This document shows positions 22,117 through 33,421 of a stretch of 64,000 bases of DNA, piece after piece. The stretch is from Citrus sinensis (Eukaryota > Streptophyta > Magnoliopsida > Sapindales > Rutaceae): positions 15,189,001 to 15,253,000 of the forward strand of contig NC_068562.1 of the NCBI RefSeq assembly GCF_022201045.2, given 5' to 3'. Position numbers and translations under genes: made by a program. Positions within the stretch are counted from its first letter, which is position 1, and each line of letters begins with the position of its first letter. Under the pieces are notes generated by a model. It had not been told where the DNA came from. It did no database searches and saw nothing but the letters and a program-made list of their open reading frames with translations.

Positions 22117-24213
22117 TAAGGGTGCGTTTGGCACACTGTATTGTATTATACTGTATTGTATTATTTTAATGCTGGTGTATTGTATTATGCTGTATTGCAT
22201 TAGCACTGTATTATAATAATATTGTACAATGTTTGGTGCTACACTGTACTGTATTATTTTTTTATGATTAATTTAAATTAAATATTATATTATATTAATA
22301 TTTTATATTATATTAATATATTTAAATTGTATTAATATTTTATATTATTTATATTATTATTAATTTTAAATTAATATTATTCAAATTTATTCAAATTTAA
22401 ATATTTATTATTAGTTATAATAAATTATAAATTTATGAATAAATTATAATGTAAAATATTAATTTATTAATAAATTAATATTATTCAAATTTATTGAACA
22501 CTAGGGTTTCAAATATACAAACTGATATTTATAGTATCTTTGAAATTCTTATTGATATAAATACATGTACTGTTAAAATTGAATCATTTATTGATTTATT
22601 ATATGTTAAAGTTGATGTACAATAGACACAATTCACTTGACATATTAAATTCTTTGTCCACAGCAAATTCCAAGAAAATAATAAACCTAATAAGAATCTA
22701 AATAAACGTGCTTCACTATAATTAGTAACCAAGATATTAACTTAGTTACAAAACTCATATATCTCTATCTTAGGAGCATCTACATAGCATTTTCCCATGG
22801 ATTATTCTTCTTCCCAATATTAATTTTGCCCCAATAAGTAGTCTTTGTGATGTTGCTTCTCTTTTTATTGGAAAAAAAAACCTTCAAGCATGTCTTCTAA
22901 GATCTGGTTCAGCTTCTCTTCACTTATTCTTTCCCTTGCAAGCTGCAATCTTAAGGCTTCTCTTCACCTGTAAAATTAATGTTGAATATTAGAATAAGAA
23001 CAGTTATGCTATATCCATAAATAATGTCAAATATCATCCCTTACCATGCGGGCTCTCTTCAGCAGCAACAGCACCGCCATTTACAGTGATGCTACTAACC
23101 TCAACAACTTCACTATTGCAGCAACAATAGCAACACCAGCTTCAGCATCTTCAGCAATCACTCCATCTCCATCTCCATGGTTTGTTGGAGAGCAAACCAT
23201 CTGTGCCATCTTGGTTTCATCATCAGCCACCAACTCAGGCTTCCCTTGAATCACCAAGAGTTGGAAAAGTGAAACATTGGGAAAAAGAAAAAAAAAAGTA
23301 ACTGACTGTTCGAGCAGCAATCATCTTCTTCCTGCAAGAATCAGCCATGATTTTCTTTTCTTTTTTTTTGAAAAATTCAAATCACCAATATTTTTACATT
23401 CTTCTCCAAATTCTTAACATTCACCTCATTCCCACAACAATTGCTAGAAAACAGAACACAAACATTCAAACCAACAAACAAGCCAACAAATTAAAAAAAA
23501 AAATGCCCATCTCCTAAATTCATCAATTCAACACCACAATCTCCATTACCCTCTTAATCACTCTCTCTCACATCAACGCCTCTACACTTCCAGATTTCAT
23601 GAAAATGATTTCAATAGATTATTATTATTATTATTATTTATTTATTTATTTGGCTTTATAGAGCCATCAACTAAAACACTTGAATACCTAAATGGAAAAA
23701 TGAAATCTGCACGTGAATCCGTTCGAATCTCGCCGTAGCACCACCGCCGCACCACGCTGTTGTTCGAATTCAAATGACACCGTCGCTCCAATCAAAGATT
23801 CAGATGCTGCGGCTGCACCACTCATTTAATGATTCACGCTGCACGACGGCTGGGCTTGGCCGCACTGACAAGGCGTTTGCTATGTTTGGCTCTTGAGAAA
23901 TTGAAGGAGAATGGAGGAAAATCAGTGAATAGATGAGTGAGTTTGAGAGAAAAGTATTGTTTTGGGTTTTGAGAAGAGAAATTTTGTTTTCGTGGCTGAG
24001 GATCGTGTTTGGAAGAAGAAAATATTTTATTTCTCTTTTCGAATGCAATGCGGCCTAATTACGACTCCCCCACGGGTTTATTTTTTGCGGCGTTTGGTGT
24101 ATTATAATGAGGTTTAATACAAAGTTAACTTTTTGCCAAACATGATGTTGTATTGATTTAATACAATACAGAGCTTTAATGTGGCGTAATGCTGAGTGCC
24201 AAACACACCCTAA
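22117..24213. mobile_element. PIF/Harbinger-like DNA element, non-autonomous (22120-24210)
   Basis: The terminal inverted repeats GGGTGCGTTTGGCAC (left) and GTGCCAAACACACCC (right) are flanked by TAA on both sides (22117-22119, 24211-24213). A 3-bp TWA duplication with GGG...GTTTGG ends is characteristic of PIF/Harbinger. Just inside both ends are runs of TGTATTGTATTA. The 2091-bp body has no recognisable transposase. It has short serine/alanine-rich frames (23046-23249 plus, 23081-23320 minus) and a (TTA)n/(TTTA)n tract at 23620-23650. Confidence 0.75.
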
Positions 24214-24309
24214 GTGCATCATACAATCTTATTACAAGTATCATCTCCGGAAAAAAGTAGATTGATATATTGCATAAATTTACGGCAAATAAAAAGAGGC
24301 AGAAAGGTA

Positions 24310-24510
24310 AGTAGTTTTAAAGTAAAAGCTCAGCACAACTTATTAACAACGTATTTATCTTCTTCAGAGGCACTAAGAAATTCATCCACTGCCCAAGTTT
24401 TTCCAACTGTCGTCATGGCAACACCATCCATGCTTATAAAAACAGCAGCAAGTTTTGCAATAGTTATCGAGTCCTGTCCAAGGAGAGCTCCAAAGAAAAG
24501 CACAAATAGA
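24310..24510 (-). pseudogene. Exon fragment of an SLC35/EamA-type transporter
   Basis: On the minus strand a frame reads LFFGALLGQDSITIAKLAAV, then FISMDGVAMTTVGKTWAVDE and FLSASEEDK before a stop. This resembles a transmembrane-helix exon of plant SLC35F-like (DUF914/EamA) transporters, where I recall a similar GxFxGQDS...VAVxxSMAGVAMTTxGKTWAADE stretch. No neighbouring exons were found and the frame ends soon after, so it is a lone, decayed gene fragment. It begins about 100 bp right of the Harbinger-like element. Confidence 0.5.
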
Positions 24511-24599
24511 GAAATGGGTTTGCTGAGTTATTGGAAACCTTTACCCCTGGAGAAAACAGAGCAATTTTCCATTTAATGATTGTATTCAACTGTTTATTA

Positions 24600-26790
24600 G
24601 ATACTTAAATCATCATAATCGCCAATTTTTTATCCTTTCTTTTAGCCTTAAGTCATGCTAAAGTGAATTTATATTGACCAAAGAATGTTCAACCATCTAT
24701 TAGATACTTGCATCATCATAATCGCTCCAAGAACTCTAGTATTCAGTATTTGCAATAAAACAACTCAAAGATTAAGTCACTATAACAAAAACACTAAGTG
24801 ACCTCTTCAAGACATCATTTTTTATCCACTTGTCTTTAACTCTCAACTCCAGATTCTTCACAAACTTATTCCAAAATTTGGGCATCACTTCACATTTATA
24901 CACAAAAACAATCTGGCCCTTTTTTTTCTAATAAACATAAGCTCATTTGAAAACACATTATGCAATTAATAAATAAGCAATTAAAAATTAAAAAAATAGA
25001 GTAAACTTTGAAGCTCATGCTTTACATCATTTCAGTACATGGCATAATAATGACAAATTTATGGCAAATTCCACTCAATCAGAATCCAAACAACTCAAAA
25101 AAATAAACCAATAGAGTACAAAATCTCATGACACAATCCAATTTCTCAGCAAGCAATCACAATTTAGCTAAAAATCAACCCCTTAATAAGAAATTTAATT
25201 TTGAAAACAAAAAGCTTTTAATCAAAACCTCTATTTAATACATATGTAAGACATAATTGAAATACATAAAGAAGAATCCTCGAGAAGATATGAAGAGAGA
25301 TTACCTTCCCTTTTAAACTATTAAGCCGCCATTGTTAACTTGTTATATAGGCACCCAAAAAATCTCAAATCTGCAATATAAAACAATGAAAATGTCATTA
25401 TCTTAAGGGACATGCAATACTTGAGCTTGAAATAGGTCTGAGAATTTTAATAGACATTTTATCGAACAGCTAACATGCATGTTGTAATATGCTATTTCTA
25501 AATCAAAGCGTGTATTAGATAAGGACAACATTGATTTTATTTATCATTGTACAAATTTTAATCCTCCATACCAAGAATGAACTAATTTTGTAGAAGTAAA
25601 ATGTATTATGTTTCTGATTTAGTTATAGCTCGCGGCAACCTAAGCCAATTTAATAGCCTTTTTTAAGCCATTACATTGAATTTACAAAACCAATCCTTCA
25701 AACTTATTACATAAAAGGACTTATCTAGTTACAATCAATATTAACCTAAATCCATTCCCTTAAAACAATGAAAATTACTTTACATCAAAATCAAAATGGC
25801 AAAAACAGTTCAGGACTTTAAACACACTATTCTGAGTTCCCATTCCAATATACATATTACTTATAAACAATAAAAAGTTCCCATTAAAAAATGTTATTAT
25901 AATTTTACTCAAATCATCATATGCAGCTCATGCAAAGAAAGATGGCAAAATTGAGGAAATAAAAAGGTTTTGTGGAAACCAACAAACAAAACTAAAGAAT
26001 CAAATAAAAAGGGGAAAAAAACGATAAATGATTCCCAAATTAATAATTTAGTTCACATCTCTAATTGAAAGCAAGGAACAAAGAATTATACAAGAATCAT
26101 TGATACCAAGTTTACTAGATAACAAGACAATATATCATATACACTGCTGCTTCAGTTTCCAGAAATAAAGGAAAATTCTGATTACCAGTCATGTTTAACT
26201 TTAGCTTGGTCACAGCAGTAAGAGCACAACCAAAATCATTAGAACAAGGGACATATAAACTGGCAAAAGAAATGTCTAATCCAGAAGAAACGTTGAAACC
26301 AAAACACTGAAATTGCAACCTTGGCCATACTCACTGCAGCAGCCACATGCCTAATTGCATATGCCACAACAACCTATGCGCCACAAAATTAACAACGCAC
26401 ACCAAATTAACTGCAAATAAAAGCCAAATCATTGACCCCTTTTTTTTTCCAAAAAAAAGGAGTCGCATAAAGGCAGGAAAATAATTTTAAATGAATTTAA
26501 CATAGCAACTACTTTCATTACTGAGATCAAGAGAAATAAAAGCTGTCAATCTAAAAATTAGAAATTTTAATTAGTTTTTCCTGAAAATCAAAATCTAAAA
26601 CAACAGAAAACTTTTTTTTTTCTTATCTTCACTTTCTCAGCAACCAAACAAACTTGTACTCATCATCAAAACCAACATAAACCCTAAAAAAAAAAACATT
26701 ATTTTCTTAAAATTTCCTCACTTTTCTTATAAACCAAACAAAACCCATCACAGTACTTACGGGAAACAAAATTTCATAAACTGTTGCATG
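24600..26790. other. AT-rich spacer, no gene seen
   Basis: No supported genes. A 67-codon minus-strand frame (26115-26318) has no recognisable domain. Confidence 0.5.
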
Positions 26791-26814
26791 TATTCCTGAA
26801 GGGGCTGAGGGCGC

Positions 26815-26935
26815 TGTGCTTGTGCCGCCGTTGATCATTGTCAACGAAGAAGATCAGCCCGTCCTTCTGCCTTCGTTGATCGTTGCCGACGGTGGAGATC
26901 AGCCCGTCCTTGTGCCGCTGTTGATCATTGCCTAG
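26815..26935. repeat. GC-rich tandem repeat, 45-bp unit, about 2.6 copies
   Basis: The units start at about 26818, 26863 and 26908, each of the form CTTNTGCCNNNGTTGATC...GATCAGCCCGTC. The period of 45 bp is a multiple of three. On the minus strand it reads as a repeated 15-residue unit (DGLI..V.NDQRR.K), ending in a stop soon after the repeats. It stands out from surrounding AT-rich DNA. No start codon or homologous domain supports a real gene. Confidence 0.55.
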
Positions 26936-27049
26936 GAACTCCTTCAGCCCTCGCCGTTGATGGCCGTGGTGAGGCGTGTGGTGAGGGAGTGGTGAGGCGT
27001 TTGGCGTGTGTGAGGTAAGTGAGTGAGTGGTGGGGTTTTTTTTTTTTTT

Positions 27050-27345
27050 TTGTTTATTTCAATTTTATAAGTTTGTTCTTTCAAAGTTTTTTAATCATTT
27101 AATAATTAAACAAATCTCAGCTATTGGATCCACTCTATTCAATCCAACGGTAATTTTTTATTTACTGTAGCTATACCCTTTAACGGGTTGCCTTATTTTT
27201 TTCTGCTTTTATTCATTTTTTCTCTCTTTTTTTTTTAATTAAAACTACAACCCTTGGATTCAAACAAGCTGAATCCAACGGCTCAAAGGCCGCCCCTGCA
27301 CCATACAGGGATTTTATGCTCTGCATGGTAGCCGTGTCCTTAACA
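27050..27345. repeat. Possible terminal repeat of a second, decayed MULE
   Basis: The complement of 27300-27342 reads ACACGGCTACCATGCAGAGC... . This resembles the right terminal repeat of the MULE at 27521-31741 (CCAGCTACCATGCCCAAGGG). Both are followed inward by a GGATT..ATCCAACGG-type string. No partner end was found to the left. Confidence 0.35.
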
Positions 27346-29486
27346 TTATTATATGTTGTACTTATCCGTTATTTTCTTCGTGGGCCGTTTTATAATATAA
27401 AATCTCATGTGACTTTGCGTTACGAAAGGAAACCCGACCACGTATGTCTATTTTCATCCCTAAAGAGTGAAAAATGATACTGGAAAAATAAACATCAAAC
27501 TCATTTAGGGTCAGTTTGGGGGCTCTGTCTACGATGCCCCTGGGGCACGAAACCCCCTTATTTTGTCAAGTAGTGACGTAGTCGTTAGATGAAAAAGAGC
27601 AAAATCGGACGTGTAAGGAGTGGGCACGCAGCAGTTTAAGGAAACCGGGAGAGGCGGTCATTAGAAATGAACTATTCATGTTGCAATTATTGTGTTAAAC
27701 GAAACAAGAAAAAGTTGGCGTGTATAACAAAAAATAGTCTTGAGGGAACAAGTATTTGTAGTAGCAAGCATATATAAAAGGGTGATTAAAAATTACGTTG
27801 TGAACAAGTCAATTGTGGCCGGAGGCATGTGAAAGTAATACTACAGCAATGAAGAAGATAATGAGATTAACTAATGTTAATTATAGTAGTAATGAGTTAA
27901 TGAAAAACATTGTTAACTATCAGCGAAATGGAGTAGACGGTTAAGACGCGGAGGAGGAAACGACCAACATCAGTAAAATAGATTCTTTGATTAAGGAATA
28001 ACCTATGTTAGAACGGAAGCAATATGATCAAGTAGAAGGCAGCAAGTTAACAGCAAAGTTGAGCAACATTTAAACTGGAAGCGAGCATACTTGAAATAAA
28101 ATAAATAGTGCCAGAAACAGAAATGGAAGGGAGAAATGGATCAGGGATGTTGAATGTAGAAGGAACAAATATGAAATAGGGAGAAGATAATTGTATTGTA
28201 GGTGCTAGGAGGCGGAGAAAAAAATATAAGCTGCAATGTGGACATAAGAGATAGAGTACATAAGTTGGAAACATATAATCGTGAAACTTGCACAATGTTG
28301 TAGTATGTTAACAACATCTATTAATTGATAGCAAAACACAGTTACAGTAGATGAAATTTTACAATAACTAAATATAGGAGCACACAAAATGTGGATAAGT
28401 TTCGTGGTTGGTGGAGTTCGTTTGATGGCGGTCATTAAAATGAAATAGACAGATAAGTTTAATTTTCAAGCATTGGAAGAAATGTAAGGTGGCCAATTGT
28501 GGAGGACACAGCAGACCGTAGGTATCAAAATGCCATGTCCCTCGAGAGTCATGGCTACAGGCCTGCAACATGAGTAAAGGAAACCATTAAATGAGAATTC
28601 AAGTAAGAATGACAATGTAACTAACTTGCTTATATCAAAGCAAGAGCTCGTACAGGCATATGTAACAAATTCATGTGGAGTTGAATGTTGAAATGCATAG
28701 GGTGAATGAAATATTAACAACAATCGTGGAGGAAGTGCATGTTAGCAATTAATGAGCAGGTAATGTGGTGGAACGATTTATCATATCCCTAAGAGATTTG
28801 TCGTGAAGGTGAAAATATTAATTCATTCTATATGAGAAGACAAATGTACGAATAGCGGAGACAAATAGTAGAAGTAGAATTTACATGAGATATGAATTGC
28901 TGAAGCTCATGTGCAAGGCTTGTGATGGAGAAAATGGTGTGAAATAAATGTAGGATATGTAGTGAAAACTGCATAAAAGTAAGTACAAGATGCAGAGAAG
29001 TAAATGAAATATCCTCGGTCGCAGTGATCATATTTGGTATATAGTTAGCAATCCACGAGCACATACCAATGTTGAGCTGGGATATGATAAATATGATAAT
29101 ATCCAAGTAATGAATGTAAGGTTATTAATTTTGTGCGCACATGAAAGCTGGGTTGAAAATAATACGAACTATAACTATTTAAAACGAAATTGTTCCAATG
29201 GCTGCCTCAATAACTTGAAAAGTCGATTGATATCCCTAAAAATTGGACTTCATAGTTAAAAAAAATAAAAAGAAAAAGAAAGACTTACTTATTGAATCTT
29301 CATCACTGCTGCTTGATGGTAGTCGCAAGAAGTTTTGTCCAACAGCAAGAGATGTGGCCGAACGTGGACTGATATGAAACAGTTAAAAAATGTGAAATAG
29401 TTAACTGAAAAGGTTGTTTTCATAATAATTTTGAGAGAAATGCACAGTGTGGATAATATATATTACAAGAAACATGGAAATTTGAC

Positions 29487-29906
29487 CTATTTTGTATGAG
29501 GAATACGGTAAGGCGTGTCTTCTACAATTGTGGCATTTGCACGAGGAGGAAGGAGCAAAACAACAGAAACGTGGGACATCCATGTAAATTCTTTTGGCAG
29601 TGCATTCATCCCCAGTCCATAAGTATCCCTATATTGAGAGATTGTCTGCATTTTGTGAACAAAGTCATCGATATTTTCTGCCTTCTGTAGAATGCACTTG
29701 CATGCGTGTGGGCATGGAACTCCTGACTTCTGCCAGAAGCCACAACTGCAAAGCTTTCTTTGCATGTCGACCTCGTACACAATGGAAACAGAATCCGTAA
29801 CACCTGTAATTGTCCCATTATTATTTTGCACTGCCAGGTACCGGGTTTCAATAAGATGATGTTGAATTATCTTTGTGATTGTTGGGGTGATTCGTTGTCT
29901 AATCAA
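29487..29906 (-). pseudogene. MULE transposase C-terminal fragment with SWIM zinc finger
   Basis: A 139-residue open frame includes VYEVDMQRKLCSCGFWQKSG and VPCPHACKCI, a C-x-C...C-x-H SWIM finger as in Mutator-type transposases. It is preceded by AVQNNNGTITG and followed by YRDTYGLGMNALP, the usual context of a MULE C-terminus. No upstream catalytic domain is joined to it in the window, so it is called a fragment. SWIM domains also occur in FAR1-type proteins, but the surrounding terminal repeats favour a transposon origin. Confidence 0.75.
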
Positions 29907-29944
29907 CTGTTGTAGCTAATCTATCTAGAGCACATCTCGTTAGG

Positions 29945-30060
29945 AACTTTGCCTTCCCAATTTTTGACTTCCTTACTCGTTTCGCCTCACTTTTATACCG
30001 ACACTTTTCCTCCGCTGGCAAATTCTTATACGTGGATCCAATTTCTTTTCGAATCTACAA
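29945..30060 (-). pseudogene. Possible HMG-box-like exon inside the MULE
   Basis: On the minus strand a frame reads IRKEIGSTYKNLPAEEK, then CRYKSEAKRVRKSKIGK. The pattern (L.aEEK..Y...A.....) resembles helices 2-3 of an HMG box. It lies upstream of the SWIM fragment in the same direction. It could be captured host sequence or an element-specific DNA-binding domain. The match is from motif memory only. Confidence 0.35.
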
Positions 30061-31989
30061 TGCAATCATGGTAACCCAATTGAACCCACTACACATTAAT
30101 CCGGTAGCAATTACCATTTCTCTATTTCTACAATGCTAATTAACTAACCTCTTTTGTAATGCATGTCACTCCATCTTTTGCCTTCATCTGACGCACAACT
30201 TCACCACTGCAATATCATCGTATCACAACCAAAATAATTAGTCAAAACCTATACTTACCACTCGACTGTTACTAAGTTATGATAATTTATTGATTTTTCC
30301 ATTAACATAGCTTACAAATATCTTATGAACCCATTGCAGCACTGCCTTTTTCTTCCCCCATCAATGATTGCATCATCACCAACCACTTCAGTCCCTCCTT
30401 TAATCTCACATTCCTTTCGCTTATTTCTCCCCACCACCTTCATTCCTGAATTTCAGTAACACTGCCATTTCTTACCATCAAAATTTGTTTTATATCAACA
30501 TATAAATACATTTCTAATGCATAACACAAATACATATCAATTACATTAGCATCCCCAAACGAAACTAACAAAAACATTTCATATAAACTCCATGAAAAAG
30601 ATATACAAATTCAGTTAGTGCATGTACCATTACCCCCATGTCATCAGCTTACTTCATGCTTCTCATTCACATCATTTAAATATTTGCTGCAATTTCACTT
30701 TTCATGTTACTAATTTTCCATGCATGTTCAATGTAAACTTAATAACACCCACGCTACTGTGGAATTCTATGTCATACATTGGGTACTCATTGCTTATACT
30801 TACAAACATATAATACTAATCAGGTAATTAATCCCTTTACAATGATACAAATGCAAACTTTTATTATCTAAATTTAAATAATTCAGTAGGATTGACAATT
30901 AACATGTCACATGTCTGGTGCTTCTATGAAATTCTATTCGAATGCATTGTCATGACTAAGTTAAAGAAAGGCAAAGCAAATGCTGGCAACACACTCAAGT
31001 TACAGAGCATAACACCAACCTTCTCCTTCATCCTACTACTTTAAATAGACCACATTGAACTGCTGCTAAATAATCCCCAAATCATTTCGATAATTATTGG
31101 CCGAAACCCTTCTAATTTTCAATCTCTGTACGGCATAAATTTTGGAACCATGTATATGCACAACACTTCATTTATTCAACTGGGTTCAATTTCTCCACTC
31201 AACCACCAACCGCGTTGTGCAGGACATATCCTTAATTTAAATTTAAATTTTTTGCGCTCTACTCCCAAAAGATAGCTTATCCAAACGAAACGTTCAATTT
31301 CCACCATCCACTTTTATCACCGACAAATGATTCATATCTCTAATCTCATATTCAAATTACACTGACCTTAAATTTTGCTAACCCAATCCCTTCTGCCTCG
31401 TTCAATACTGCCACGACAAGCTGCAAGTCACCAAAAGCCAATTCAAAAATCGCACACGCAAGCGCTGCCGCAGCCGCAGTTACACCTTGCCCACTTCAAT
31501 TTCCTTGCGTTCGAGATACCGCAGTCATTGCCCAAAATGGCCAGTAAGGGTTTACAGACCCTAAAACTAATTTCGAACGAACAAGCTGGAAGAAACTGGT
31601 TTCGACGGTTGTCCACTGTTATTGACTTTTACCCCTTTCAAACCCCATCCGTTGGATTAAATTATTTATAATCTAACGGTTACATGCGATACTGACAAAA
31701 AAAGGGGGTATCATGCCCCCTTGGGCATGGTAGCTGGACCCCAGTTTGGGAGTGCTTCGAGAAGCATCCTCGTCTTGGTTGTTGTATAAATTACAAATGG
31801 ATTTGATTGGATGAACGTTTATTTTGTATTTTCTTTTAATTTCTTAATTTTGAGTTAAGTTCTAGTGTCATTGTTATTTTCTAATTTAATTTTGACAACC
31901 GATGGCATATGTCAATAATTATAATAATTTCTTATCACTTTCTTATTTAACTTAAATTTTAATTATGTTAGGGTACATTCTTGCCTTTC

Positions 31990-32034
31990 CCCAAATATAT
32001 ATATATATATATATATATATAGATAGATAGATAA
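31990..32034. repeat. (AT)n(GATA)n microsatellite
   Basis: A run of TATATATA followed by ATAGATAGATAGATA, just right of the MULE. Likely length-polymorphic. Confidence 0.85.
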
Positions 32035-32489
32035 CAGAAATTATGATTTTAAATGGTTGATTCAGTTTTCAAAGATTGAATAATAATCTTTGTCATCAGC
32101 TTGCAGGTCGACCAGAGGACGGTTTTTTTGATCTCCTGGACATGATCAATTAATTTATAAAGATTTATCAGCTTGATTGGCCCAGCAAATGTAATTAATG
32201 CAAAAGCCAAGTAGATATATATTTGTAGCTTTGATTTTGTGCATTGGGAGATTCCGGGTCATTGACTATGATTTATGTTAGTAAGAATACAAAAATTTGG
32301 CTGGCTTTTTTTCCTTTTTTTTCCCGGTTATTGAGTTAAATGGTTAGGAATGCCCTTTCTTCACTATTTCTCTTCTTTACTTGTTTTTTTTTTATTTGTT
32401 TTTTTTTTTTATGACATGAGACTATTGCTCAAATTACAACTCATATTACATGAGAATATAACTGATACGTACAATCATATATATATATA

Positions 32490-32730
32490 CTGAGGCCTGT
32501 TGACATTAATGCTGATATGGTACCGCTCAGATTTTTAACCCTCTCAAATATTCGAGGGACGTCAACTCCCAGCCTGGGAGAAAGACTGTCTTCACTCAAG
32601 CTCTGGGACTCCAAGAAAGGACATTTAAATTAAACCCTTACAATGCGTCTGCGGAGACTCGAACCACTTCCCTCACATTTGTGAGGGAGTGGCTCTCTAG
32701 CTACTTGGGCCAAGCCCAAGTGGTTAAATC
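32490..32730 (-). mobile_element. tRNA-derived SINE
   Basis: On the minus strand an A-box-like TTGGCCCAAGTAGC is followed about 50 bases later by a B-box GGTTCGAGTCTCC, the pol III internal promoter of tRNA-derived SINEs. The body then runs through a GGGAGTTGACGTCCC region and ends near a TA-rich tail at about 32480. A related, truncated body copy is seen at 61415-61545. No convincing target duplication was found. Confidence 0.6.
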
Positions 32731-33340
32731 TTCTCTACTTGTTTCAATTCACATACTACTTGTTTTGGTGAGGGGTTAGATTCTTCAAAAAAAAAAAAAA
32801 AAGAAGAAGAAAAACGCATAATTATAATATAGATGAAAACACGCAATACAATGAAATTTTAACACGTTAACCTTCTGGCCGGAATGTTGGATGTGTAAGA
32901 GACCTGATGATTTAAATATATATCTGAGTTATCTGGGGATAAATTGAGACTTTACTTACAAATAATATAAATTTCACACAGATATGCAGTTTGATATCAA
33001 AGACCAAGAGTACTTATCAATAATTTTCTACTAGGGATAGATCATTTAACAAGCCCTCTTCGGTCGAGTTTGTTCGAATACAAGTACAGCCTACATCATT
33101 TAACTCATTAGTCGAGATATTATCGATAGTTTTCTCTAAGATTGAGTTCCAGAGCCCTCTCTAGTTGAGTCTATTCCAGTAAAATTACAGTCTACATCAT
33201 GCCATTAACACCTCAGTTGTGTTTGTTCTCAATTTTGGTGGATAAAAACTAAAAAAGGAAAAAAAACGTTTAAAATCTCAGTCGTTGCTTAATAGTCAAT
33301 TTAAGAGTGCTAATCAAATAGTGCGTACTTCTTGCAACGT

Positions 33341-33347
33341 TATAAAT
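33341..33347 (+). promoter_or_regulatory. TATA box of the P450 gene
   Basis: TATAAAT lies 81 bp before the proposed ATG at 33422, which places transcription start at about 33370. This excludes the upstream in-frame ATG at 33332 as the start of translation. Confidence 0.7.
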
Positions 33348-33421
33348 GGCTCTGTCACAACCCCTACCACCACCCCATAGCCTCACACACACATACGTAC
33401 AATCACTGCCATCTCTCAGCT

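Larger units (their letters stand above)
27512..31750 (-). mobile_element. MULE (Mutator-like) DNA transposon with 9-bp target duplication (27521-31741)
   Basis: Both flanks carry CAGTTTGGG (27512-27520 and 31742-31750), a 9-bp duplication. The ends are diverged inverted repeats: left GGCTCTGTCTACGATGCC, right complement GGGTCCAGCTACCATGCC, both continuing into an ACCCCCTT(A/T)TTTTGTC string. Inside, on the minus strand, a SWIM zinc finger typical of MULE transposase C-termini is readable. The rest of the transposase (the DDE core) was not recognised, so the 4221-bp element looks non-autonomous. The segment 27800-29480 has many short minus-strand frames without recognisable domains. Confidence 0.8.

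Noticed and set aside
33332-33421. Upstream in-frame ATG that would extend the P450 by 30 residues
   Set aside because: A TATA box lies at 33341, after this ATG, and the added residues are hydrophilic His/Tyr-rich and unlike P450 N-termini. The ATG at 33422 gives a normal membrane anchor.
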